DNA of 64,000 nucleotides from Amycolatopsis tolypomycina (GTDB taxonomy: Bacteria; Actinomycetota; Actinomycetes; Mycobacteriales; Pseudonocardiaceae): positions 62,001-126,000 of the forward strand of contig NZ_FNSO01000001.1 of the NCBI RefSeq assembly GCF_900105945.1, given 5' to 3'. Positions 16,866-24,989 of the stretch are shown here, piece after piece (within the stretch, counting starts at the first letter, position 1; every line of letters begins with the position of its first letter). Made by a program: the position numbers and the translations under genes. A model generated the notes under the pieces. That model searched no databases and had not been told where the DNA came from. It saw only the letters and a program-made list of their open reading frames with translations.

Positions 16866-17783
16866 ATGAAGCGATTTTCGGTTCTCATTCCGGTCCTGGG
16901 GGCGCTTCTGGTCCTGGGTGCCGCGTGCTCGGATCCCCCCGCCGGTGATCCGGGCGCCGCCGCGGCGCTGCCCGAACCCGTCATCCCGGCGAACCCGCCG
17001 CCGGCTCCGGCGGCCGCCGGTGAGGTGCACCTGCCGCTCGACCCGTACGTCGGGCTGGCCAAGGGGCACCGGGAAACCCTCGAGAAGGCGAACGCCATCC
17101 TCATCGCGAAGTGCATGCGGGACAAAGGCTTCTCCTACCAGCCCGCGAGCTCGGGCGGCGCCGAGCGGCCGAGCGCGTCGCTGCCCGACTACGGGCTCAA
17201 CGACATCAAGGCCGCCCGCGAATCCGGGTACTCGCCGCCCGGCAGCGGCAGCATCCAGGCGGCCGCCGAACAAGGGCGGATCCCGACGCTCGACAAGCTG
17301 GTGCAGGACCACGGCGCCGCGTACGTCAAGGCGCTCTACGGCTTCCTGCCGCCGGACACCTCGGGCTCGGGCGGCTGCCTGAGCACGGCCGTGGTCAGCG
17401 CCCCCGAATACGACCGGCTCGACAAGGAACTGCCCGGGCGGCTCGTCGGCCAGTCGGGCGAGCGGACACAGGGCGACCGCCGGGTGGTCGCCGCGATGGG
17501 CGCGTGGAGCGCCTGCATGGCGGAGTCCGGGTTCTCCTACAAGTCCCCGGCCGAGCCGCGGCGGCAGAAGTGGCCGTCGCCGCCGTCGCCTGCCGAGCTC
17601 GCCACCGCCGTCGCCGATGTCACCTGCAAGGCCCGGACGAACCTTCCGGGCGTGTGGCTGGCCGTGCAGACCGGCTACCAGCAGACGCTGCTGGAGCAGA
17701 ACGCGCCGGCGCTGAAGCAGCTGCAGGACGCCTGGCAGGCCGTGCTGAAGAACGCCGAACAGATCGTCGCGACCGGTGGCTGA
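16866..17783 (+). CDS. Cys-rich lipoprotein next to ABC system
   Basis: A 305-residue predicted lipoprotein: signal peptide MKRFSVLIPVLGALLVLGAA with a lipobox Cys near residue 21. I do not recognise a named domain. The mature part has spaced Cys in KCMRDKGF, GGCLSTAV, SACMAESGF and VTCKARTN; the C-M-x-x-x-G-F pattern recurs twice and is common in secreted actinobacterial proteins that form disulfides. The gene overlaps the adaptor gene by 8 bp, so it is very likely part of the same ABC system operon and may act as its extracellular partner. Confidence 0.78.
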   Translation: MKRFSVLIPVLGALLVLGAACSDPPAGDPGAAAALPEPVIPANPPPAPAAAGEVHLPLDPYVGLAKGHRETLEKANAILIAKCMRDKGFSYQPASSGGAERPSASLPDYGLNDIKAARESGYSPPGSGSIQAAAEQGRIPTLDKLVQDHGAAYVKALYGFLPPDTSGSGGCLSTAVVSAPEYDRLDKELPGRLVGQSGERTQGDRRVVAAMGAWSACMAESGFSYKSPAEPRRQKWPSPPSPAELATAVADVTCKARTNLPGVWLAVQTGYQQTLLEQNAPALKQLQDAWQAVLKNAEQIVATGG

Positions 17784-19131
17784 CGAGCCGGCCCCGGGCG
17801 GGAGCGTGCTGCGCCGCCGTCGCCGCGTCCTGCTCCTGGCCGTCGGCGGGCTCGTGCTGCTGACCGTCGGCGGGGTGCTCGGCGCCACCTTCGTCAAGTC
17901 GCCGGCGCAGGTCGCCGCCGAGCAGGCGCCGGTGACGCCGTCGGTGCTCACCGCGCCGGTGACGCGGCAGGTCGTCGGCGCCACCGTGGTGCTGCGTGGC
18001 ACGGTGGCGGGCGCGCAGGACGTCGAGGTGACGCCCGCGCCGTCGGCCGGCGGCGAGGCCGCGGCCGGGGCCAAGCCGGTCGTCACCGCGGTCCGGAAGC
18101 AGGCGGGCGAGCTGGTCGCCGCCGGCAACGTGCTCGCCGAGGTGGCGGGCCGCCCGCTCGTCGCCCTGCACGGCGCCGAGCCCGCCTACCGCGACCTGCG
18201 GCCGGGCGACAGCGGCAAGGACGTCACCCAGCTCCGGCAGGCCCTGCAGGAGCTGGGCTTCTCGTCGGCGGGGGACGCGGCCGGCGTCTTCGGCGCGGCG
18301 ACCAAGCGCGCCGTCACCGCCTACTACCGCTCGCTCGGCTTCAGCGCCCCGACGACCGGCGGCGCCACCGGCCAGGACGAGACGGCGCTGCAGGCGGCCG
18401 AGGACGCCGTCACCCAGGCCGAACGCCGGGTGCGGGACGCCAAGGCGGGCGGGGCGCCGACCGCGGTCGCCGACGCGGAAGCCGACCTCGCCACGGCCCG
18501 CAACCGGCTGGCCGGCCTGCGGACCCGCACCGGGCCGATGGTGCCGCTGGCCGAGTTCGTGTTCCTGCCGTCCTTCCCGGCGCGGGTGACGAAGTTCGGC
18601 GGGAAGGTCGGCGCCCCGGTCGAAGCACCGCTGGTGACGCTGTCGTCCGGGCAGCTCGAGGTGGCGGGCCGGCTCGACCCGGCGGACCGCACCCTGGTGC
18701 GGCCCGGCGCGGTGGCCGAGATCGACGCCGAGGTCACCGGGTTCCACGGCACCGGGAAGGTGACCGAGGTCGGGCAGCCGCAGGACGGCGCGAAACCGGG
18801 CGCGCAGGAGAACCAGACCCAGGGGCAGGCGTCCGGCCAGTCCTTCGTGCCGGTGACGATCACCCCGGACCAGCCGCTCGACGCCGGCCTGATCGGCCAG
18901 GACGTCCGGCTGACGCTGAAGTTCGCGCAGACCGCGGGGCCGGTGCTCGCCGTGCCGTCGGCGGCCATCACGTCGTCGGCCGACGGCCGCACGCACGTCG
19001 TCGTCGCCGCGGCCGACGGTGGCCAGCGCACGGTCGAGGTCCGCGCGGGCAAGTCCGGCGCCGGGCTGGTCGAGGTCGAGCCGGTCGCGGGCGGCCTGGC
19101 CGAGGGCGACCGGGTGGTGGTCGGCCGGTGA
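17776..19131 (+). CDS. efflux adaptor with peptidoglycan-binding domain
   Basis: A 451-residue membrane-fusion (HlyD/MacA-like) protein. One N-terminal transmembrane helix (VLLLAVGGLVLLTVGGVLGA, about 17-36) anchors it. A PG_binding_1-like domain follows at about 135-195 (RPGDSGKDVTQLRQALQELG, GVFGAATKRAVTAYYR), then a short coiled coil (about 200-250) and a beta-rich RND-adaptor domain to the C terminus. Wall-binding adaptors paired with MacB-type transporters are known in Gram-positives. GTG 17776 overlaps the lipoprotein gene by 8 bp and the ATPase gene overlaps its stop by 4 bp. The substrate is unknown. Confidence 0.85.
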   Translation: MADEPAPGGSVLRRRRRVLLLAVGGLVLLTVGGVLGATFVKSPAQVAAEQAPVTPSVLTAPVTRQVVGATVVLRGTVAGAQDVEVTPAPSAGGEAAAGAKPVVTAVRKQAGELVAAGNVLAEVAGRPLVALHGAEPAYRDLRPGDSGKDVTQLRQALQELGFSSAGDAAGVFGAATKRAVTAYYRSLGFSAPTTGGATGQDETALQAAEDAVTQAERRVRDAKAGGAPTAVADAEADLATARNRLAGLRTRTGPMVPLAEFVFLPSFPARVTKFGGKVGAPVEAPLVTLSSGQLEVAGRLDPADRTLVRPGAVAEIDAEVTGFHGTGKVTEVGQPQDGAKPGAQENQTQGQASGQSFVPVTITPDQPLDAGLIGQDVRLTLKFAQTAGPVLAVPSAAITSSADGRTHVVVAAADGGQRTVEVRAGKSGAGLVEVEPVAGGLAEGDRVVVGR

Positions 19132-19808
19132 CGGCGCCGGTGATCGCCCTGCGCGGGGTGCGGCGGACCTACCCGGGGACGCCGCCGGTGCACGCGCTGC
19201 ACCCGGCCGACCTCGTCGTGCACGGCGGGGAGTACGTCGCGGTGGTCGGCCCGTCGGGGTCGGGCAAGTCGACGCTGCTGCACCTGCTCGGGCTGCTCGA
19301 CGCCCCGACCGAGGGCGTCTACGAGCTCGACGGCCGGGACGTCGCCGCGCTCACGGACGCCGACCGCACCACCCTGCGCGGCGCCGCGATCGGGTTCGTC
19401 TTCCAGGCGTTCCACCTGCTCGCGCACCGCACGGCCACGGAGAACGTCGAGCTCGCCATGCTCTACAACCGCACGCCGCGGGCGCACCGGGCCGGGCTGG
19501 CCCGCGAGGCGCTGGACCGGGTCGGGCTCGCGCACCGGCTCGACGCGCTGCCCACGACCATGTCCGGCGGCGAGCGGCAGCGGGTGGCCGTGGCGCGGGC
19601 GCTGGTGAACCGGCCCCGGCTGCTGCTGTGCGACGAGCCGACCGGCAACCTCGACACGGCGACGACGCAGACGGTGCTGGACCTGTTCGGCGGCCTGCAC
19701 GCCGACGGGCTGACGATCGTGATGATCACGCACGACCCGGTGGTCGCGGCCCGCGCCGGGCGGGTCGTCGAGATCTCCGACGGCAGGCTCCGCGAGCGTG
19801 TGCCGTGA
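19128..19808 (+). CDS. MacB-like ABC transporter ATP-binding protein
   Basis: A 226-residue ABC ATPase of the LolD/MacB/FtsE class. Walker A is GPSGSGKSTLLHLLG, the signature is MSGGERQRVAVARAL, Walker B is LLLCDEPTGNLD and the switch His is in MITHD. It energises the adjacent permease. The GTG start overlaps the adaptor stop by 4 bp (GTGA) and the permease start overlaps its own stop by 4 bp, so the operon is tightly coupled. Confidence 0.92.
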   Translation: MTAPVIALRGVRRTYPGTPPVHALHPADLVVHGGEYVAVVGPSGSGKSTLLHLLGLLDAPTEGVYELDGRDVAALTDADRTTLRGAAIGFVFQAFHLLAHRTATENVELAMLYNRTPRAHRAGLAREALDRVGLAHRLDALPTTMSGGERQRVAVARALVNRPRLLLCDEPTGNLDTATTQTVLDLFGGLHADGLTIVMITHDPVVAARAGRVVEISDGRLRERVP

Positions 19809-21022
19809 AGCGCTCGGCGCTCGGCGTCAAGGACCTCGCCGCGGAGGCGCTGGCCGGGCTGCTCCAGCGGCCGGCGCGGTCGCTGCTGACGATGCTCGGC
19901 ACGGTCGTCGGCACGGCGTCGCTGGTGGCGATCCTGGGCTTCACGGCGACGTCGGCCGGGCAGATCAGCGCCCGCTTCACGGTGCTTTCGGCCACCGAGG
20001 TCACGGTCACCGACGCCGGCGCGAGGACCCGCACGGTGGAGCCGGTGCTCAACTTCCCGGCCGACGCCGATCAGCGGGCCCGCGCGCTCAACGGCGTCGT
20101 CGACGCGGGCCGGTACTGGAAGGTGCCGGTGCCGCCGGGGACGCAGGTGAGCGCCCGGGCGCTGCCGGCGGCGCGGGACGCGCGCGGGCTGGACGTCTAC
20201 GCGGTCTCCCCGGGCGCGTTGCGCGCGGCGCACACCCCGGTGACCACGGGCGCCCTGTTCGACGAGTTCCACGAGCGGCGCGCCGAGCGCGTGGCCCTGC
20301 TCGGCGCGGCCGCGGCGGCCCAGCTGGGCATCGGCAGGCTCGACTCGCAGCCGGCGGTGTTCGTCGGGAACGACGCCTACACGGTGATCGGGATCGTCGG
20401 CAGCCCGCAGCGCCTCCCGCAGGCCGGGCTGGGTGTGCTGATCCCGGCGGGCACGGCGGTGGCCCGCTACGGCGTGCCGTCCCCGGACGACCCGGCGAAG
20501 ATGCTGGTCGAGACCCGGCTGGGCAGCGCGCAGCTGGTGGCGGGGCAGTTGCCGACGGCGCTGCGCCCGGACGCCCCACAGCTGCTGTCGGCGGCGGCCC
20601 CACCGGATCCCCGCACGCTGCGCGACAGCGTCACGGCGGACGTCGACAGCCTCTTCCTGCTGCTGGCCGGGCTGGCGCTGGTGATCGGCGCGGTGGGCAT
20701 CGCGAACACGACGCTGGTCTCGGTGATGGAGCGGGCGGCGGAGATCGGCCTGCGCCGCGCGCTCGGCGCCCGGCGGCGGCACATCGCGGTGCAGTTCGTG
20801 GCGGAGTCCGGCGTGCTGGGCCTGCTCGGCGGGCTGGCCGGGGCGAGCATCGGGGTGCTGACCGTGGTGTTCGTGGCGCTGGCCCGCGGCTGGACGGCGG
20901 TGCTGGATCCGTGGGCGGTGTTCCCGGCGCCGCTGGTGGGTGCGGTGGTGGGGTTGCTGGCGGGGGCCTACCCGGCCGTGCGGGCGGCGTCGATCGAGCC
21001 GGTGGAGGCGTTGCGGGGCTGA
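19805..21022 (+). CDS. MacB-like ABC transporter permease
   Basis: A 405-residue MacB/FtsX-type permease. An N-terminal helix (SLLTMLGTVVGTASLVAILG) precedes a large extracytoplasmic domain of about 230 residues, then three C-terminal helices including FLLLAGLALVIGAVGIANTT and a YPAVRAASIEPVEALRG end. EIGLRRALGARRRHIAVQF is the typical cytosolic coupling motif. Start GTG 19805 overlaps the ATPase stop. With the lipoprotein and wall-binding adaptor it forms a four-gene export or mechanotransmission system of unknown substrate, absent from the syntenic mycobacterial locus. Confidence 0.9.
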   Translation: MKRSALGVKDLAAEALAGLLQRPARSLLTMLGTVVGTASLVAILGFTATSAGQISARFTVLSATEVTVTDAGARTRTVEPVLNFPADADQRARALNGVVDAGRYWKVPVPPGTQVSARALPAARDARGLDVYAVSPGALRAAHTPVTTGALFDEFHERRAERVALLGAAAAAQLGIGRLDSQPAVFVGNDAYTVIGIVGSPQRLPQAGLGVLIPAGTAVARYGVPSPDDPAKMLVETRLGSAQLVAGQLPTALRPDAPQLLSAAAPPDPRTLRDSVTADVDSLFLLLAGLALVIGAVGIANTTLVSVMERAAEIGLRRALGARRRHIAVQFVAESGVLGLLGGLAGASIGVLTVVFVALARGWTAVLDPWAVFPAPLVGAVVGLLAGAYPAVRAASIEPVEALRG

Positions 21023-21068
21023 GCTGGTGTCGCGCGTCCGAGGTTCGTTGGCGAGGTGGCGGGGCGAT

Positions 21069-21153
21069 GCGCCCCAATGTGGCGTTCGGTGCGTCTGACG
21101 CACCCAATGTGGCGTTCGGTGCGTCTGACGCAACCAACGCCACATTGGGGCGC
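21069..21153. repeat. R30 palindromic repeat module, copy A
   Basis: Two 30-bp direct units beginning AATGTGGCGTT at 21076 and 21106 are followed at 21136 by an inverted half-unit. The outer arms are 18 bp and perfect: GCGCCCCAATGTGGCGTT at 21069-21086 and its complement at 21136-21153. Each unit contains a small GTGCGTC-TGA-CGCAC-type dyad. It lies between the convergent stops of the permease and the LuxR-type gene, so a two-way terminator role is plausible. Confidence 0.85.
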
Positions 21154-21209
21154 TTGGGACGCACGGCTTCGGTCACGCCGGACAGCGAACGACTTGCGAC
21201 GCGCGGCAG

Positions 21210-21848
21210 CTAGAGGAGGCCGGCCTCGCGGGCGCGGGCCCCGGCCTGGAACCGCGAAGACGCGCCGAGCAGCTCCATCAGCTCGGCCACCCGGCGCCGG
21301 TAGGTCCGCAGGCTGACGCCGAGGACCCGGGCCGCCGTCTCGTCCTTGCAGCCGGACGCCAGCTGCTCCAGGATCTCGCGCGCGCCCAGCTCGGTGAACC
21401 GGGCCTGGTAGGCCTCGAGGTCGGTGGCGCCGTGCCAGGCCGCCTCGAACAGCGACTGAATCCCCTGGACCAGGGCCGGGCTGCTGATCACGGTGTAGCC
21501 GCGCACCCCGCCGACGCGGTCGCCTGCCACGATCGCGATCCGCCGGTCGAGCAGGATCGTCTCGTTGATCTCGCGCTCGGTGATCCGGATGCCCGCGCCG
21601 TTGTCCGCCATCCGCCGCAGGTGCCCGGCGAGCGCGGGGTCGAGCAGCACCCCCGGTTGGTACACCTTGCGGATCGTCATCCCGCGCACCGACTGCTCCC
21701 GCTCGGGCGCTGCCGGGTGCGCCACCGACCACGTGTGCAGGTCACGGGCGGCGCAGGAAATCTCCGTCGCGACCTCGAAGAGGTGCGCCGTCCGCTCGAA
21801 CAGCTCCGCCTCGCCGCGCACCATGACGACGTCAGTCACCTTCTCCAC
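21210..21848 (-). CDS. LuxR-type HTH transcriptional regulator
   Basis: A 212-residue regulator. The C terminus has a LuxR-like HTH: LEQLASGCKDETAARVLGVS followed by LRTYRRRVAELMELLGASSR. The N-terminal part (about 1-135) is a TrmB-like effector region with RKVYQPGVLLDPALAGHLRR and ILLDRRIAIVAGDR, as in many Streptomyces orphan LuxR proteins. GTG 21848 is chosen because upstream codons overlap the divergent aldo/keto reductase gene; an ATG at 21824 is also possible. The 67-bp gap to that gene suggests it regulates the reductase. It ends against R30 copy A. Confidence 0.78.
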   Translation of the reverse strand: MEKVTDVVMVRGEAELFERTAHLFEVATEISCAARDLHTWSVAHPAAPEREQSVRGMTIRKVYQPGVLLDPALAGHLRRMADNGAGIRITEREINETILLDRRIAIVAGDRVGGVRGYTVISSPALVQGIQSLFEAAWHGATDLEAYQARFTELGAREILEQLASGCKDETAARVLGVSLRTYRRRVAELMELLGASSRFQAGARAREAGLL

Positions 21849-21915
21849 GCGTTCCAGTGTGGCAGCAAGATGCCAAACCCGGTGGTCACGCGGGCCCCGC
21901 CGGAAGGCTGGAGCC

Positions 21916-22779
21916 ATGACCACGAACACCACCGCTCCCGCCGCCGCGGCGGGCACCTGGCAGCTCGGCTCCTTCGAAGTCAACCGGCTCGGGTTCGGCG
22001 CCATGCGCCTGATGTCCACTTCGGACGGCGGCATCCGCGCCCGCGAGACGTCGCTCGCCGTCCTGCGCCGCGCCGTCGAGCTGGGCGTGAACCACTTCGA
22101 CACGGCCGCCTTCTACTTCGCCGGGCCGCGCTCGGCCAACGAGCTGCTCAACACCGCGCTGGCGCCCTACGACGACCTGGTCATCACCACCAAGATCGGC
22201 CCGGGACGCGACTACGAAGGCAACTTCTACACCGCACGGCCGGACCAGCTGCGCGCCCAGGTCGAGGAAAACCTGCGCGAGCTGGGCCTCGACCACCTCG
22301 ACGTCGTCAACTACCGGATCGGGCAGAGCCTCGACCGCGGCACCGGCTCGCTCGCCGAGGGCTTCGGCGTGCTCGCCGAACTGCGCGAAGCCGGGCTGAT
22401 CCGCGAGCTGGGCATCTCCAACGTCGGCCCGGAACACCTCACCGAGGCCCTCGCGATCGCGCCGGTCGTCTGCGTCCAGAACCAGTACGGCCTCACCGCC
22501 CGCCGCGAGGACGACGAGCTCGTCCGGCTGTGCGCCGAGCGCAGGATCGCCTTCGTGCCGTTCTTCGCCGTCGCGAGCGGAACCGGCGAGGACACGCGGG
22601 TCGCCGAGGTCGCGCGCCGCCACGACGTCACCGCGGCGCAGGTGCGGCTCGCGTGGACCCTCCACCAGGGACCGAACGTCCTCGCCATCCCCGGCACCGG
22701 CGACGTCGGGCACCTCGAGCAGAACGTCGCCGCGGCGGCGCTGAAGCTGACCGACGAAGATCTGGCGGCCCTCGGGTGA
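21916..22779 (+). CDS. aldo/keto reductase
   Basis: A 287-residue aldo/keto reductase. The Asp and Tyr of the active site are in FDTAAFYFAG, the Lys in VITTKIG, and cofactor contacts in GISNVGPEHL and LAIPGTGDVGHLEQN. The usual catalytic His position reads DVVNYR, as in the AKR11/13-like branch. It reduces carbonyls with NADPH in the cytosol; the substrate is unknown. It is divergent from the LuxR-type gene, which probably regulates it. Confidence 0.9.
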   Translation: MTTNTTAPAAAAGTWQLGSFEVNRLGFGAMRLMSTSDGGIRARETSLAVLRRAVELGVNHFDTAAFYFAGPRSANELLNTALAPYDDLVITTKIGPGRDYEGNFYTARPDQLRAQVEENLRELGLDHLDVVNYRIGQSLDRGTGSLAEGFGVLAELREAGLIRELGISNVGPEHLTEALAIAPVVCVQNQYGLTARREDDELVRLCAERRIAFVPFFAVASGTGEDTRVAEVARRHDVTAAQVRLAWTLHQGPNVLAIPGTGDVGHLEQNVAAAALKLTDEDLAALG

Positions 22780-22812
22780 TTTCGCCGGAATGTCTCGCCG
22801 GGGAATCGATCG

Positions 22813-22841
22813 GGTGAACGCCGCCTGAAGCCCCGGCGAAC
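22813..22841 (-). promoter_or_regulatory. PHO box upstream of senX3-regX3
   Basis: On the minus strand three 7-base units occur with exact 11-bp spacing: GTTCGCC (22835-22841), CTTCAGG (22824-22830) and GTTCACC (22813-22819). This is the direct-repeat architecture of actinobacterial PhoP/RegX3 PHO boxes (consensus close to GTTCACC every 11 bp). It lies 84 bp upstream of the senX3 start, so autoregulation by RegX3 under phosphate limitation is expected. Orientation is opposite to the operon. Confidence 0.7.
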
Positions 22842-22924
22842 ATGTCCTCCGCAGGTGTCGCGGTGCTCACGACAAGGCGGACAACGCTAGGCCGAAGGGC
22901 CACTTCTCAGCTTACGATCGGCCC

Positions 22925-24166
22925 GTGACCACGCCTGTTTCACTCGCACTGGCCATCGGCGCACTGGTGGCCGGTGCGGTGGTCGGCTACTTCCTGGCGC
23001 GGGCGCGCACCCGCCGGGAAGAGGCCCGGCCGCCGGGCCCGACCGTCGCCGAGCTCCTCGAACGGCTGGTCCGCTCCTCGAACAACGGCATCGTCGTGCT
23101 CAACCGGTTCGGCGACATGGTGCTGCACAACCCGCGCGCCTACGAGCTGGGCCTGGTCAAGGTCAACCAGGCCGACCCGCGGGCCCGCAAGGCCGCCGAG
23201 CAGGTCGCCGAGACCGACGAGCCGCTCGAGATCGACCTCTCGCCGCTCGAGGCGCGCGGCCGCCAGCCGGAAGCGGTCCTCGGCCAGGTCCGGCCGCTCG
23301 GCGACGGCTTCACCGTCGTCGAGGCCGTCGACCACTCCGAGGCCATCCGGCTGGAGGCCGTGCGCCGCGACTTCGTCGCCAACGTCAGCCACGAGCTCAA
23401 GACCCCGGTCGGGGCGATCGCGCTGCTCACCGAGGCCGTCCTCGACGCCGCCGAGGACGTCGAGGAGGTCCGCCGTTTCGGCGGCAAGATCCTGCGCGAG
23501 TCGACCCGGCTCGGCCAGCTCGTCACCGAGCTGATCGCGCTGTCGCGGCTCCAGGGCGCCGAACGGCTGCCCGACCTCAACGTCGTCGAGGTCGACGCGG
23601 TCGTCCGCGAGGCGCTCGGCCGCACGACGCTCTCGGCCGAGTCCGCGGACATCAGCGTCACCTCCGACAACCCCAGTGGCCTGCTCGTCGAGGGCGACCG
23701 GACGCTGCTGGTCACCGCGCTGTCGAACCTGCTGGAGAACGCCGTCGCGTACTCGCCGGCCGGCAGCCCGGTCTCCATCAGCAGGCGGCTGGCCGACGGG
23801 ATGGTCGAGATCGCCGTCACCGACCGCGGCATCGGCATCGCCGAGGACGAGCAGCAGCGCGTGTTCGAGCGCTTCTACCGCGCCGACAAGGCCCGCTCGC
23901 GCGCCACCGGCGGCACCGGCCTCGGTCTGGCGATCGTCAAGCACGTCGCGGCCAACCACGGCGGCTCGGTCGGGCTGTGGAGCCGTCCCGGCACCGGTTC
24001 GACGTTCACCCTGCGCATCCCCGCGCACGTCAGCCCGGACCCGGCCCCCGAGCCGGCGCGGGCCGCCAAGACCTCGCCGGCACCGCGGCAGGAGAAGACC
24101 CCCGAGCGCACCCCGAGGCTCGTGGTTACCGGGCAGGACAGCCCAGATCATGGAGGAAACCTGTGA
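22925..24166 (+). CDS. senX3: phosphate-sensing sensor histidine kinase SenX3
   Basis: A 413-residue SenX3/PhoR-type kinase. One N-terminal transmembrane helix (about 5-25) is followed by a PAS-like domain (LLERLVRSSNNGIVVLNRFG). The HisKA box DFVANVSHELKTPVGAIALL places the phosphorylated His at 156. The HATPase domain shows NLLENAVAYSP, VTDRGIGI and GGTGLGLAIVKH. The C-terminal tail of about 45 residues is Pro/Ala-rich. It partners with RegX3 to sense phosphate limitation together with the Pst system, as established in mycobacteria and Streptomyces. The GTG start follows a PHO box by 84 bp, and regX3 overlaps its stop by 4 bp. Confidence 0.94.
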   Translation: MTTPVSLALAIGALVAGAVVGYFLARARTRREEARPPGPTVAELLERLVRSSNNGIVVLNRFGDMVLHNPRAYELGLVKVNQADPRARKAAEQVAETDEPLEIDLSPLEARGRQPEAVLGQVRPLGDGFTVVEAVDHSEAIRLEAVRRDFVANVSHELKTPVGAIALLTEAVLDAAEDVEEVRRFGGKILRESTRLGQLVTELIALSRLQGAERLPDLNVVEVDAVVREALGRTTLSAESADISVTSDNPSGLLVEGDRTLLVTALSNLLENAVAYSPAGSPVSISRRLADGMVEIAVTDRGIGIAEDEQQRVFERFYRADKARSRATGGTGLGLAIVKHVAANHGGSVGLWSRPGTGSTFTLRIPAHVSPDPAPEPARAAKTSPAPRQEKTPERTPRLVVTGQDSPDHGGNL

Positions 24167-24852
24167 CCAGGGTTCTCATCGTCGAGGACGAGGAGTCGTT
24201 CGCCGACCCCCTCGCCTTCCTGCTGCGCAAGGAAGGGTTCACCGCGGCCGTCGCCGGGACGGGCCAGGCCGCGCTGGAGGAGTTCGACCGCAACGGCGCC
24301 GACATCGTGCTGCTCGACCTGATGCTGCCCGGGATGAGCGGCACCGACGTCTGCAAGCAGCTGCGCCAGCGCTCGGCCGTGCCGGTCATCATGGTGACCG
24401 CCCGCGACAGCGAGATCGACAAGGTCGTGGGCCTGGAGCTGGGCGCGGACGACTACGTGACGAAGCCGTACTCGGCGCGCGAGCTGATCGCCCGGGTGCG
24501 GGCGGTGCTGCGCCGCGGCGGCGAGCCGGGTTCCGACGGCGAGCTGGCCCCGCTGGTGCTTTCGGCGGGCCCGGTCCGGATGGACGTCGAGCGCCACGTG
24601 GTGACGGTGGACGGCGCCGAGGTGTCGCTGCCGCTGAAGGAGTTCGACCTGCTGGAGTACCTGCTGCGCAACGTCGGCCGGGTGCTGACGCGCGGGCAGC
24701 TGATCGACCGGGTGTGGGGCGCGGACTACGTGGGCGACACGAAGACGCTCGACGTCCACGTGAAGCGGCTGCGCTCGAAGATCGAGCCGGACCCGGGCTC
24801 GCCGCGGCACCTCGTCACGGTGCGCGGGCTGGGCTACAAGTTCGAGACGTAA
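24163..24852 (+). CDS. regX3: response regulator RegX3
   Basis: A 229-residue OmpR/PhoB-type response regulator. The receiver domain starts VLIVEDEESFADPL, with the phospho-acceptor Asp52 in VLLDLMLPGMSG, Thr in MVTARDSE and Lys in VTKPYSARELIARV. The winged-helix DNA-binding domain covers about 130-229 (LPLKEFDLLEYLLRN, GQLIDRVWGADYVGDTKTLD, VHVKRLRSKIEPD). The GTG start overlaps the senX3 stop and has GGAGG at 24152-24156. It binds PHO boxes; one lies upstream of this operon. A palindromic repeat pair follows the stop. Confidence 0.95.
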   Translation: MTRVLIVEDEESFADPLAFLLRKEGFTAAVAGTGQAALEEFDRNGADIVLLDLMLPGMSGTDVCKQLRQRSAVPVIMVTARDSEIDKVVGLELGADDYVTKPYSARELIARVRAVLRRGGEPGSDGELAPLVLSAGPVRMDVERHVVTVDGAEVSLPLKEFDLLEYLLRNVGRVLTRGQLIDRVWGADYVGDTKTLDVHVKRLRSKIEPDPGSPRHLVTVRGLGYKFET

Positions 24853-24858
24853 GCCCGC

Positions 24859-24921
24859 CACTTTCACGTGAAAGTGCCCCCTGGGTGGCCGCGCCGGGGC
24901 ACTTTCACGTGAAAGTGCCCC
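24859..24921. repeat. paired ACTTTCACGTGAAAGT palindromes
   Basis: The perfect 16-bp palindrome ACTTTCACGTGAAAGT occurs at 24860-24875 and again at 24901-24916. The second copy extends to a 26-bp perfect palindrome (24896-24921) by flanking GGGGC/GCCCC. The two copies can also pair with each other across the GC-rich spacer, making a larger hairpin. The pair begins 7 bp after the regX3 stop and lies before the ppx gene, fitting a terminator. Related copies lie inside two coding genes (40613-40636 and 54854-54871). Confidence 0.85.
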
Positions 24922-24989
24922 GTGGCCGGAGCGAGTGTTGTTGGTTACATGTTCGAGACCTGACGCTGGGGCCGGTACCCTGGACCCCC

